Shown here one piece after another: positions 17,036-26,622 of a stretch of DNA of 64,000 nucleotides. Where the stretch lies: assembly GCA_023386955.1 (NCBI GenBank), contig JAEWIS010000061.1, positions 62,001 through 126,000 of the forward strand. Direction: 5' to 3'. The notes under the pieces were generated by a model. That model did no database searches. It saw nothing but the letters and a program-made list of their open reading frames with translations, and was not told the DNA's origin. This DNA comes from Bacillota bacterium. GTDB lineage: Bacteria; Bacillota; Bacilli; Paenibacillales; NBRC-103111. A program made the translations under genes and the position numbers. Positions within the stretch are counted from its first letter, which is position 1, and every line of letters starts with the position of its first letter.

Positions 17036-18706
17036 ATGTCCAAACGGCGTATGAAAAAAGGAACTGTGCTTTCGGTAACGGCCGCCTTGTCACTGGTTAC
17101 AGTGCTGGCTGCCTGCTCCAGTGCCAAAGAGGAAACAGCCAAGGAAACCGATAAGCCGGCTGCCTCCGGCACAGCCGCTGCCACTACCCAGGCCTCGACA
17201 GCTCCGGCTAAACGCGGCAGCATCTCCGTGGCTATCTATGACCGGGGCCAGGTCCCGAAGGAAGAGGGCAGCTACACGGACAACCGCTGGACCAAGTGGA
17301 TCAACCAGAACGGCCCTGCGGATGTGAAGTTCGTTACCATTCCCCGGAACGAATCCCAGCAGAAGTACAGCATTCTCTTTGCCTCCGGCGAAGCGCCTGA
17401 TCTGGTACTGGAATTCGACAACGCCTTCATCAATACCCTGTGGTCCCAGAAGCAGCTGCTGCCCATCAATGACCTGATCGATAAACACAGCACGGAGTAC
17501 AAGAAAATTCTGGAGAAATTCCCGGCGATCAAAAAGCTGGCCACCAAACCCGACGGAAAGATGTATGAATTCGCCAAGGTGACCAAACCCGAGGTGCTGG
17601 GCACCATGGTCATCCGTAAGGATTGGCTGGATAAGCTGAACCTGAAGATCCCGGAAACCGTGGAGGAGCTGTACCAGGTGGCGGATGCCTTCGCCAATAA
17701 GGACCCGGACGGCAACGGCAAAAAGGATACCTTCGGCATCAACCTGAGCCAGTTTGCTTCGTATTATGTGGACGCCATGTTCCAAAACGAAATGTTCATC
17801 GTGGAGAACGGGGAGCTGATCCGTCAGTTTGACCGGATTAAGCCGGCCTACGAATTTAAGAAGAAGCTCTTCGATAACGGCATCGTGGATAAGGACTTCC
17901 TGTCCGACAAAAACGGGCAGAAGGCGGAGCAGGACTTTGCCAACGGCAAGCTGGGGATTTACCTGGCGTATACCAGCGTTGTCAGCAAAAACTTCGATAC
18001 CCTGAAGAAAAGCACCCCCGATGCAGTGATCGTGCCCATGGCCTTCCCGAAATCCCAATACGGGCAATTCGGACCTGATTTTAACCCGCCGCTGGCTCTG
18101 ACCGCCTCTGTGAATGCCAAAGCCAAGGACCCGCAGGCCGTTATGCAGTATGTGGACTTTATGGTAAAACCCTCGACGGTGGAGGTGTTCACCAACGGCA
18201 TTGAGAATGTGAACTATAAGAAGGACGCCACCGGCTGCCCGCAGCCTATCGATGCCGCCAAGAACAAAACCGAAATGGGCTACATCAACGACTATAAGAT
18301 GTTCATGCCGACCTATAACCTGCAGCAATGCACCATTGGCGGAAGATCGCCGCAATCCACGAACGCTGTGGATCAGGAATGGATCAAGATTGCCAAGGAG
18401 ATGGATAAACTGTATCTTGATCCTGCCCGTCCGCATCCCGGCTTCACTCATTCCAAGTTCCGTCCTTCCCTGGACAAGGACTTGAACACTATCTTCAACG
18501 ACGGCTGGAACAACATGAACGATATTATGGCCAAATCCGTGGTCAGCGGCAATTCCTACACGGTAGATCAAGGTGTGAAGGATGTAAAGGATGCCTGGGA
18601 TAAGGCAGGCGGTAAAAAGCTGGAGGACTGGTACAAAAACTGGTACAAGGAAAACAAGAGCAGCTGGATCTTTATGGATGAGCTGTACAAAATGAAATTC
18701 GACTGA
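17036..18706 (+). CDS. Extracellular sugar-binding lipoprotein of the ABC importer
   Basis: The 556-residue protein has a lipoprotein signal with lipobox LAAC near residue 27, a Thr/Ala-rich linker, and a family 1-type solute-binding fold of the LipO/YtcQ group. GGAGGGG precedes ATG by 6 bases. It follows both permeases, the usual order in these loci. It would be anchored on the outer face of the membrane and capture the oligosaccharide released by the surface enzymes. A hairpin without a T-run follows. Confidence 0.9.
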   Translation: MSKRRMKKGTVLSVTAALSLVTVLAACSSAKEETAKETDKPAASGTAAATTQASTAPAKRGSISVAIYDRGQVPKEEGSYTDNRWTKWINQNGPADVKFVTIPRNESQQKYSILFASGEAPDLVLEFDNAFINTLWSQKQLLPINDLIDKHSTEYKKILEKFPAIKKLATKPDGKMYEFAKVTKPEVLGTMVIRKDWLDKLNLKIPETVEELYQVADAFANKDPDGNGKKDTFGINLSQFASYYVDAMFQNEMFIVENGELIRQFDRIKPAYEFKKKLFDNGIVDKDFLSDKNGQKAEQDFANGKLGIYLAYTSVVSKNFDTLKKSTPDAVIVPMAFPKSQYGQFGPDFNPPLALTASVNAKAKDPQAVMQYVDFMVKPSTVEVFTNGIENVNYKKDATGCPQPIDAAKNKTEMGYINDYKMFMPTYNLQQCTIGGRSPQSTNAVDQEWIKIAKEMDKLYLDPARPHPGFTHSKFRPSLDKDLNTIFNDGWNNMNDIMAKSVVSGNSYTVDQGVKDVKDAWDKAGGKKLEDWYKNWYKENKSSWIFMDELYKMKFD

Positions 18707-18736
18707 CGTTTCCCATCCGTTCCCGCATTACAAGGT

Positions 18737-18770
18737 GCCGGCTTATTGCGCATATACCGCAAAAGCCGGC
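18737..18770 (+). terminator. Strong hairpin after the binding-protein gene
   Basis: GCCGGCTT and TTGCG pair with CGCAA and AAGCCGGC to form a long stem. No T-run follows, so it may stabilise or partly attenuate the message between the lipoprotein gene and the next gene rather than end it. Confidence 0.6.
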
Positions 18771-18839
18771 TCGCTTGCGGCATCAAATCACACCATGGCA
18801 TGACTCAGAACCTTTCAATATGAATAGGGAGAGTGGAAC

Positions 18840-21800
18840 ATGACCGATTTGAAACGGAGATTAAGCTTGATGTTAGCCGGCTGTCTGATTCTGACGGCTA
18901 TCCTGCCTGCGGGAGCTTTGGCTGAGGAGCCGGCTTCCGGCAGTATGGTCTATTCGGCTTCGGCTGGTTTCAGCGAGGTGCAGGGGCAGAATCAATGGAG
19001 CTACCAGCGGTTAGCCGGAGGCGTGTATAATGATCTGCCCCACTACGATACCGCCAACAAACGCTGGCAGCAGTCGGGGTCTTCGCCCATCTATCCTTGG
19101 GTGAAGGGAGGAGAGATGCATCCCGCCAATAACGGCGATGCTGTCCGCACCTGGACCTCTCCGGCCAAAGGAACCGTAGAAATCACCGGAGAGGTCCGGA
19201 AGGGGGATAATAACGGAGATGGTGTAAACGCTTCCATTAAACGGAATGGTACGGTCTTATGGAGCTCTTTAGTTTCGGGAAGCACACCGTTGGTACCTAG
19301 CGGGGTCAGCGGCATTGCTGTAGAGGCAGGGGATACCATCACATTCGAAATCAACCGAAACGGCAATTTGAATAATGATCACACCTTCTGGAATCCGGCG
19401 GTGCAGTTTACGTCCCAGCCTGTTGTGGTGGAGCAGGAGATTACACTTGCCGCTGCCGAGTCCGTCAACACCCGTGGAGGCAGCAGCGGTGGAGTGAACC
19501 ATGCGGCGACCAACCAAATGATGAAGGTCCCTGCCGCCAGCCCCGATCCGGCCGCCGGAACGGAATTTTGGGTCAAAGCCCGGATTCTGAACGGTTCTCC
19601 TGATCTGGTGAATACCCGGCACGGGTATCTAAAGTTTGATTTGTCTGCCTTCGACGGAGCTTCGTTGAACAGTGTCACCCTCCGGGTATACGGGAAGGAG
19701 GAGCTGACCAAGGATGTGCCGGTAACGGTCAGCGGGCTGTCGGGGTCAGCCTGGCAGGAGAGCACCCTTACGTGGAATAACGCCCCGGCGGAAGCGGGAA
19801 CCCCGCTGGGCACACAAACTATCCGCAGCATTGGCTGGTATGAGTATGATGTGACGACATTTGTTAACAATCGGCTGACAGCTGGCGAAGGCTCTGTTTC
19901 GTTCCGGATGACAGATAACAGCGCTGTGGACCTGAATGCCAAGTTCTTCTCCACCCGTGCTGCGGGTAACAGACCTGAGCTGGTAGTGAAAACAGGACAG
20001 CAGCCGGTAGTTTCTCCGGTTACAGCCCAGCCGCCCTCCGGCGCAGTGGCTGCCGGTACACAGATTCAGTTATCGACGCAAACCGTTGGAGCCGAAATCT
20101 ACTACACCTTGGACGGAAGCGATCCGGTGCTTGGAGGGACCTTGTATAGTGGCCCTTTTGGGTTGAACAGCGGAGCCACTGTACGGGCCTATGCCAAAAA
20201 GCAGGGCTGGACTCCTAGTCAGGCTGCCTCCTTCACGTATACCATGCTTCCCCAGGTGCCAAGCGGTGTCACCAACCTGCCGGACAGCTTCTATAACCGT
20301 CCCGGTCTGGAAGCCATGCCCCGCATTGATTACGCCTCCATGAAGGTGGCCAATGTCCGGGATTACGGTGCCACAGGGGATGGGGTCACTGACGATAAAG
20401 CCGCTTTTGATCTGGCTATCGACGCCTTGAATGCCCAGGGCGGGGGCGTGGTTTATATGCCCGCAGGCAAATACTTCTTCGCTCCTACACCCACCAACGG
20501 CACCACGCCGGAAAGCCGCCGCTTCTGGGACAGAACCGGGGCAAGAGCCTTGAACAATATCCATTTTGTCGGAGACGGGGAATCAACAGTTATCGTTTTC
20601 CGGAATCCCGGCATCTCATCCGTACCCAACGGGCAAACCTACAGCAACTCCGGCGGGGCTTATATGAGCGGACGCCCCTACGGCTGGCGGCTGGACGGCA
20701 CCAACTACTCCCTGCGGGGCTTCAGCACCTCTTGGACGCCGCGTATGGATATGCGCTCCATCAACGGACCGTACAATCTGGGCCTGTCCGGACAAAATAT
20801 CCAAGCCGTGAACCTGAATGTGGACCAAGGCGGCATCGGTATGGTGTTTTGGCAGAATACGCGGAACGTTTGGGCGGTGGGCAACGTTGTCCGCAATACG
20901 GGAGCCGACAGCATCCATTTTGCCAATACGGTGGATGTGGTGGCCGCATATAACTGGGTGGAAAACAGCAATGACGATGCGGTGGGTTTTGTATCCGACG
21001 CACCCGGGACCAACAATTGGCCGGTCTCCCAAAACAACTACGCCTTGTACAATACCATTATCAAAACACCCTGGGGCCGGGGCATCAGCGCCGGCGGCAT
21101 CGGTCATAAGCTGGAGAACAACTGGATCGAAAGCTCGCTGCTGTCCGGGATTTTTACCAACTCCCTTGGGCAGGCCGGGGAATCCGGGATACCGGTTCAG
21201 GATGTCTCCATCAAGGGGAATACCATTCTCCGCTCCGACCAGAATAACCGAGCCGATAACAACAACCGCAACAGCGGCGTGTATAAGGGCTCTGTGGTGC
21301 TCAACAACAACGCCACACGGGTGAACATTGAAAATAACAAGATTTACGGCAATCCGGGCAACGGTATCTTTTTCAGTGCGTGGAGCTCGGCTCTGCAGGG
21401 GAAAAATCTATCCGTCCGGAACAACCGGATTGAAGGCTCTCTTGAGAGCGCTGTGAAGATCAACGGCAATGCTGTGATCGACGGTTTGGAAATGACGGGC
21501 AATTCCTTCCTTGGAAATGCCAATAGCGTGCTCTTCGGCGGAACACTGAGGGGAACACTCACCTATTCGGGCAACCGGGTCTCTCAGCCTACGGTGCCAG
21601 TGCGGACCGGCTTTGACGTGGTGACGGATCAGGCGGAATATGTGGATCTTTATCAGACTCTTGGAAATGCCGCCAGTGAAACCGGATGGGCGGAAGCTCC
21701 GGCCGTATTGCCGGCAGGAAGCGGCCAAGAGATCAATGTGAGGACCTTCGGCGCCAAGGGTGACGGGGCTTCGGATGATACTCACGCCTTCCAGGCCGCG

Positions 21801-24302
21801 TTGGATGCGGTGCCCGCACAGGGCGGCAGCCTGTATGTGCCTGCCGGGGTTTACAAGCTGAGCCCGCAGACGGGTCAGGATAAGCTGGCCTTTACGGCCA
21901 TCGGGCATCACCTGGCTGTAAAAGCGAAAAGCAATCTGCGGATCCGCGGAGACGGGGACGGCAGTGTGCTGCGTTTTACCTCTGCCGAGCATCAGGGCTT
22001 GCGGCTTGCCGGAGTAACTGGCGCTTCTGTACAGGGCTTGAAGCTGGAGCTGGCGGAGCAGCCGTACCAGCGTCATAACCGGGCGCTCCTGGATCTGACC
22101 GGCAGCACGGGTGTGGCTGTAGATCATGTCACCGCGGTCAATTCCGGCGGTCCCGGTATTCTGGTGGACACCTCCACCCGAGTGTCAGTCAAGAACAGCA
22201 CGGTGACCAATGCGGGGACTGGTGGTGTGGAGATTCTGGCCAGCCGTCAGGTGTTCGTGGAGAATAATACGGTGCAGAACTCCCGGGATTCGGCGGTGCT
22301 GGTCAACAAGCTGGGGACCATCGGCCGGGAGCCCCAATATATCCGGATTGCCGGTAATCAGTTGGCTGGCTCTCGTGACCAGTCCGGCGTCAGTATTGCC
22401 AGCGGCAACCAGATTGAGGTAACAGGGAATACCATTACGGACACCCATCTGGCAGGTATCGCCGTGTACTATACCAGTGAAGCCTTCCATGCGGAGAAGG
22501 TGCGGATTCAGAACAACACGCTGACCCGGACCAACCAGGGCAGTTCCACGTACCACTACGGTGCCATTACGGTACTGCGCAGTATGAAGGGGGATCTGGT
22601 GATTTCCGGCAATACGGTGGATACGACTCCGTATTTCGGCATTGCCTTGGACCAAAGCACGCTGACCCGCCTGGAGCTGGGGCAAAATATCTTCCGTTCG
22701 CTGGGCAAGGAGCCGGTGCGGCAATTCAACACGACCATCTCCACGCAAGTGGATCTGGATAAGCTGGCCAATATCAAATCTATTGTTCCGAAGCTGGTGC
22801 AGCCGGGAGCCTGGCAGCATTGGGCGGTGGAGGTGGAGCTGGAGAACCGGAGCACCGTCCCCATCAGCGGGACGGCGGGTTTGGGGCCAACGGCTGAGTG
22901 GCCCCAGCCGGGAGCGGCGGTTCCTTTGGCCAGTCTGGCACCGGGAACGGCGGCGAAGCTGCTGCTGCCTGTGCCCCTACCCCCGGATACCCGCCGGGTA
23001 GAGCTGGAGGTGGTGGTGAACCTGGATACCGGGGTCCGGCAATCTGTGGTCCAGCCCGTGAATTTCCTGGCGGCGAAACGTGCGGTGTCATTGATCGTGC
23101 CGGATGGTGTGGTTGGCGGGGAATGGGCGGGAGCTATGCCCTTCCGGCTGGCGGAGGCTGCCCAATACAAGAATGTCAGCGGCGGCACGGTGCCTTGGGG
23201 CGGCGCAGATGATCTGAGCGCCGTGGGGTACACCCAATGGGACCAGGATAATCTTTACCTGGCTGCTGTAGTGAAGGACAATGTCCACCGCCAGGCCAGC
23301 TCCGACGGTGCTGCCTGGATGGGGGACAGCATCCAGTTTATGATCGACCACGGCCGGCTGGCTGGACCGGGCAGCGCCGGGTACACGGAGCTGTTGTTCG
23401 CCCGTTCGGATGCCGGGGATACGGTGAAGTGGCGGTGGTCGGGAGTTGCCGGCAAGCCGGTTGGTGCCCTGGCGGCAGCCCAGGCCTCCATTGTTCGCAA
23501 TGAAGCGGAGCGGACAACGGTTTATGAGGTGGCAGTGCCCTGGTCGGAGCTGCTGCCTGCGGGGGTTGCCATACCGGAAACGTTGGTAGGTTTCTCCTTC
23601 CTGGTGAATGATGATGACGGACCAGGGCGGCACGGCTGGCTGGAATATATGAGCGGCATCGGCACGGGCAAGAATCCCGCCCAGTTCGGTGAGCTGGTCC
23701 TTTCTCCCGCTGGTGGGCAGCCTCCGGGAGACAACGTTCCGCCGGTGATTACTCTGTTGGGCGCAGCGGAAATGGAGCTGGTGCAGGGGACAGCTTTTGT
23801 CGAGCCCGGATTTAGCGCCGTTGACGAAACCGACGGTGATTTAACCCCTGCTGTGGTGGTCACCGGCAGTGTGGATACCGCGGTCCCCGGGGAATACGTG
23901 CTGCAGTACAATGTCCGGGATCAGGCGGGCAACCAGGCGGTTGCTGTTGTCCGTACCGTCCGGGTGGTGGAAGCGCCGTATCCCTTCCTTCTGGAAGCGG
24001 TGGGCGGACTCCAGCGGGCCTCCGGGCTGTCTGCAACGGTACGTATCCACCGTGAAGACGGAGTACCTGCCCCTGCGGGCAACGCGGTGGTGGTGTTCCA
24101 GCTGATGAGGGGCACAACGCCGGTCAGCTACGTGGCCTCCAGCCAGTTATTTGACGGAGGCGAAGAGCTAACAGGCCACTTCGATGTAGCTGATCCCGGC
24201 AACAGCGCGTACACGGTCCATGTATTGATGCTGGACCGGCTGAACAGTGGCGGCGGCACGGGTATGCCTGTACCGTTATCTCCCAAGGTGGTGCTGGAGT
24301 AG
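18840..24302 (+). CDS. Secreted multidomain protein with two pectate-lyase-type beta-helices and CBM9
   Basis: The 1820-residue exported protein has a signal peptide (~28 residues) and a beta-rich region to ~195. A DNRLRE domain spans ~200-385 (LKFDLSAF, SLNSVTLRVYG, WYEYDVTTFV), followed by a chitobiase-like C-terminal repeat ~386-465 (YYTLDGSDP). Two right-handed beta-helix modules follow, each opening with the pectate lyase superfamily signature: NVRDYGATGDGVTDD near 502 and NVRTFGAKGDGASDD near 964. A CBM9-like sugar-binding domain spans ~1418-1625, a DUF5011-type Ig domain ~1631-1715, and a beta-rich tail ends it. Catalytic residues cannot be assigned with confidence. It probably binds and cleaves a polysaccharide outside the cell. 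No sorting signal or SLH domain is present; the next gene encodes the SLH protein. Confidence 0.85.
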   Translation: MTDLKRRLSLMLAGCLILTAILPAGALAEEPASGSMVYSASAGFSEVQGQNQWSYQRLAGGVYNDLPHYDTANKRWQQSGSSPIYPWVKGGEMHPANNGDAVRTWTSPAKGTVEITGEVRKGDNNGDGVNASIKRNGTVLWSSLVSGSTPLVPSGVSGIAVEAGDTITFEINRNGNLNNDHTFWNPAVQFTSQPVVVEQEITLAAAESVNTRGGSSGGVNHAATNQMMKVPAASPDPAAGTEFWVKARILNGSPDLVNTRHGYLKFDLSAFDGASLNSVTLRVYGKEELTKDVPVTVSGLSGSAWQESTLTWNNAPAEAGTPLGTQTIRSIGWYEYDVTTFVNNRLTAGEGSVSFRMTDNSAVDLNAKFFSTRAAGNRPELVVKTGQQPVVSPVTAQPPSGAVAAGTQIQLSTQTVGAEIYYTLDGSDPVLGGTLYSGPFGLNSGATVRAYAKKQGWTPSQAASFTYTMLPQVPSGVTNLPDSFYNRPGLEAMPRIDYASMKVANVRDYGATGDGVTDDKAAFDLAIDALNAQGGGVVYMPAGKYFFAPTPTNGTTPESRRFWDRTGARALNNIHFVGDGESTVIVFRNPGISSVPNGQTYSNSGGAYMSGRPYGWRLDGTNYSLRGFSTSWTPRMDMRSINGPYNLGLSGQNIQAVNLNVDQGGIGMVFWQNTRNVWAVGNVVRNTGADSIHFANTVDVVAAYNWVENSNDDAVGFVSDAPGTNNWPVSQNNYALYNTIIKTPWGRGISAGGIGHKLENNWIESSLLSGIFTNSLGQAGESGIPVQDVSIKGNTILRSDQNNRADNNNRNSGVYKGSVVLNNNATRVNIENNKIYGNPGNGIFFSAWSSALQGKNLSVRNNRIEGSLESAVKINGNAVIDGLEMTGNSFLGNANSVLFGGTLRGTLTYSGNRVSQPTVPVRTGFDVVTDQAEYVDLYQTLGNAASETGWAEAPAVLPAGSGQEINVRTFGAKGDGASDDTHAFQAALDAVPAQGGSLYVPAGVYKLSPQTGQDKLAFTAIGHHLAVKAKSNLRIRGDGDGSVLRFTSAEHQGLRLAGVTGASVQGLKLELAEQPYQRHNRALLDLTGSTGVAVDHVTAVNSGGPGILVDTSTRVSVKNSTVTNAGTGGVEILASRQVFVENNTVQNSRDSAVLVNKLGTIGREPQYIRIAGNQLAGSRDQSGVSIASGNQIEVTGNTITDTHLAGIAVYYTSEAFHAEKVRIQNNTLTRTNQGSSTYHYGAITVLRSMKGDLVISGNTVDTTPYFGIALDQSTLTRLELGQNIFRSLGKEPVRQFNTTISTQVDLDKLANIKSIVPKLVQPGAWQHWAVEVELENRSTVPISGTAGLGPTAEWPQPGAAVPLASLAPGTAAKLLLPVPLPPDTRRVELEVVVNLDTGVRQSVVQPVNFLAAKRAVSLIVPDGVVGGEWAGAMPFRLAEAAQYKNVSGGTVPWGGADDLSAVGYTQWDQDNLYLAAVVKDNVHRQASSDGAAWMGDSIQFMIDHGRLAGPGSAGYTELLFARSDAGDTVKWRWSGVAGKPVGALAAAQASIVRNEAERTTVYEVAVPWSELLPAGVAIPETLVGFSFLVNDDDGPGRHGWLEYMSGIGTGKNPAQFGELVLSPAGGQPPGDNVPPVITLLGAAEMELVQGTAFVEPGFSAVDETDGDLTPAVVVTGSVDTAVPGEYVLQYNVRDQAGNQAVAVVRTVRVVEAPYPFLLEAVGGLQRASGLSATVRIHREDGVPAPAGNAVVVFQLMRGTTPVSYVASSQLFDGGEELTGHFDVADPGNSAYTVHVLMLDRLNSGGGTGMPVPLSPKVVLE

Positions 24303-24470
24303 GCGAATGGGCTGGGGCACTGGTGAGAAATGGAGCATACTTCTGTAATTTCAGCGCCATGAAGGCAAGAAGGAGTATGAGGAAGTGGTGGGAAGCTGTA
24401 ACGGAACAGTATGCGGAAATTTGCGGGGAGAATAATGACGGAACAGGTGATGTAGACATTGATGCAGAGC

Positions 24471-24704
24471 TGTAACGTACTATATGGCGCTTAGAAGCTG
24501 AAATCGGCCCGTTGTGATGTGTAACGGAACTATATGGCGCTTAGAGGCTGAAAACGACCTGTTGTGATGTGTAACGGAACTGAGAGGCTCTTAAACCACA
24601 AATTTGCTCTTGAATGCCGACTTTTGGTGCGCTAAGGGCCTCTCAGTTCCGTAAGAAATCTGATTGGTGGATTTCGGGCCTCTAAGCGCTTGTGAGTTCC
24701 GTTA
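24471..24704. repeat. Intergenic inverted repeat module (TAACGG type), copy 2
   Basis: The 448 bases between two genes of the glycan locus hold three forward units starting near 24472, 24521 and 24571 (GTAACGGAACT, then GCGCTTAGAGGCTG) and two reverse units ending near 24653 and 24703 (GGCCTCTAAGCGC, then GAGTTCCGTTA). The period is 49-50 bp. Forward and reverse arms are complementary over long stretches. No gene is seen in 24303-24750. Confidence 0.85.
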
Positions 24705-24750
24705 GCGGATCTGGACTTTGCTAACACCACACTAGAGGGGAGGGGAAAAA

Positions 24751-26547
24751 GTGCGCGGATTTCTTATCGGGGCTGTGGCATTTGCAGCCGTGTTGACTTC
24801 AGCCGTCCCCGTTTCTGCAACGGGTTCTGCCTATATGCAGGCTTTATACTTCCCGGATACGACTTTGGCTCAACTGGATGTTTCAAGCATCCCAACTACG
24901 GTTTCAGCTCCACTTGATCCCTCAAACGTAACAGATGCGGCTTCCACTTCACTAATTTCAACTGACATCCCGGAAGCAGTTGCAGCCCAAGCCGTCACCC
25001 TGGAATCACCGGGCTCCCGGTACCCGGGTGAGGCAGTGACCATCCGGGGCAACGCAAGCCTCTCCCGGATTGTCGTTCAAATTCTCCGCCCCAACTTAAC
25101 GGTCCTTTGGACAGATGTGATGCCGCAAGACCGTTTTACCGCCGGGGTTCCGCTGACACTTCCTGCCGATGCGCCTAATGGCACCTATACCATCCTGGCC
25201 GGCTCCGGCACGCACCGCGCGGAAGCGGTGTTCCAGGTGGTAGAGCGATCCGTCGGCCAAGAAGAGCAGGAAGGGGAGGAGCCGGAGGAATCGGCACCAG
25301 CGCCTGAAACCGGGGAACCGGCTCCAACAGCTTCGCTCCATCAGCTTCCGGACGGCACAGCCGTGTTGAGCTTTAATCCGGAGAAGCCTGACGCAAGCGG
25401 ACTGGCTCAAGCCGTGATTCCTGCGGAGGCACTGGAGCAAGCCAAAGCCCTCAATGCCCGGTCCATCCGCTTGGAACCTATTATGCCGGAGGGCGCCACA
25501 GGGATTGAAGCTCTTCTGCCGGCTCAAGTATTGGCCAGTTGGCCGGCGGATACTCGCGTGGAGCTCCATACCGCCTTTGCCAAGGTAAGGATTCCTGCCG
25601 GTGAGCTGACAGGCAGCACTCCTGAGGAAACCAGCAAATTTTCCTTGAGCAAAATTTCCTTGTCAGTCAACCGCCTTTCCAATGCGCCGCAAGCTATCAC
25701 AACGTCCAGCCAGCTGGAGGCGGTGCGGAACAAACCCATTGTGGACATTTTACTGAAGCGCGATGGTCAGCCTGTGCACGCTATCTCAGCCAGAAACGGA
25801 ATAACTGTAGAGCTGCCCTATAGCCCTACCCAGGCAGAGCGTACCCATCCGGAAGCTCTGGTAGTCTGGTCCTTGATGCAGGAGAAGGACATGGTAAAGC
25901 CGGTTATTGACAGCAGATATGTTTCCAAAACCGGCTCCATCATCTTCCGCACCTCAAGCTTTGGCACTTTTGCAGCCGCGTACACACTGCGACTCTACGC
26001 GGATATGGAGAATGCACATTGGGCTAAAAGTCCGGTCGCGGCCTTGGCTGCCCGCGGAGTCATACAAGGAGTATCGGAGCGGGAGTTTGCACCGGACCGA
26101 CCCGTTACCCGCGCGGATTATGTGCTGCTCCTGATGAGGGCCTTCGAGCCGGCAGCGGGAGAACAACCAGACAAAACCTTTCGGGATGTCCCCGCCGAAG
26201 CGTACTATTACGAAGCGGTGGCTGCAGCACAAAGCCTGGGCATTGCAGAAGGGGACGGCCAAAATTTCCATCCGGAAGCAACCGTCACCCGGCAGGATAT
26301 GATGGTGCTGGCGGACCGTGTTATCCGCGCTGCCGGAGTCCGTCCGGCATCTTCGCCAACAACGCTGAACAGCTTCTCCGACCATACGCAGGTGGCGCCT
26401 TATGCCCAAGAAAGCATTGGCCGTCTTACGGAGCTGGGTGTGGTGCAAGGAACCGGCGGACAGCTGGAGCCTCTCCGGCCCACCACCCGGGCAGAGGCGG
26501 CGGCCCTGATTGACCGGCTCCTAACCCGGCTACAGCCGGAATCATAG
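24751..26547 (+). CDS. SLH-domain cell-surface protein
   Basis: The 598-residue exported protein starts at GTG behind a GGGGAGGGG ribosome site. It has a signal peptide ending near residue 24 (VSATG), a beta-rich middle with an acidic Pro/Glu linker near 175-190, and three C-terminal S-layer homology repeats over ~415-598 (HWAKSPVAALAARGVIQG; AYYYEAVAAAQSLGIAEG; PYAQESIGRLTELGVVQG). SLH domains bind pyruvylated wall polymer, so the protein is held on the cell surface. The middle domain is not recognised. Its place between the secreted beta-helix protein and the cytoplasmic enzymes suggests glycan capture at the wall. Confidence 0.9.
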   Translation: MRGFLIGAVAFAAVLTSAVPVSATGSAYMQALYFPDTTLAQLDVSSIPTTVSAPLDPSNVTDAASTSLISTDIPEAVAAQAVTLESPGSRYPGEAVTIRGNASLSRIVVQILRPNLTVLWTDVMPQDRFTAGVPLTLPADAPNGTYTILAGSGTHRAEAVFQVVERSVGQEEQEGEEPEESAPAPETGEPAPTASLHQLPDGTAVLSFNPEKPDASGLAQAVIPAEALEQAKALNARSIRLEPIMPEGATGIEALLPAQVLASWPADTRVELHTAFAKVRIPAGELTGSTPEETSKFSLSKISLSVNRLSNAPQAITTSSQLEAVRNKPIVDILLKRDGQPVHAISARNGITVELPYSPTQAERTHPEALVVWSLMQEKDMVKPVIDSRYVSKTGSIIFRTSSFGTFAAAYTLRLYADMENAHWAKSPVAALAARGVIQGVSEREFAPDRPVTRADYVLLLMRAFEPAAGEQPDKTFRDVPAEAYYYEAVAAAQSLGIAEGDGQNFHPEATVTRQDMMVLADRVIRAAGVRPASSPTTLNSFSDHTQVAPYAQESIGRLTELGVVQGTGGQLEPLRPTTRAEAAALIDRLLTRLQPES

Positions 26548-26622
26548 ACAAGGACAGGCCGGAGGAAGCGGTAAGCTGCCGCCCCCTCCCGGCCCAATCC
26601 GTTTGCAGGAGGGAGAGAAACC

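Noticed and set aside
17090..18571. 493-residue antisense frame over the binding-protein gene
   Set aside because: The plus strand holds a clear lipoprotein with lipobox and family pattern. The antisense frame has no ribosome site and a shadow composition.
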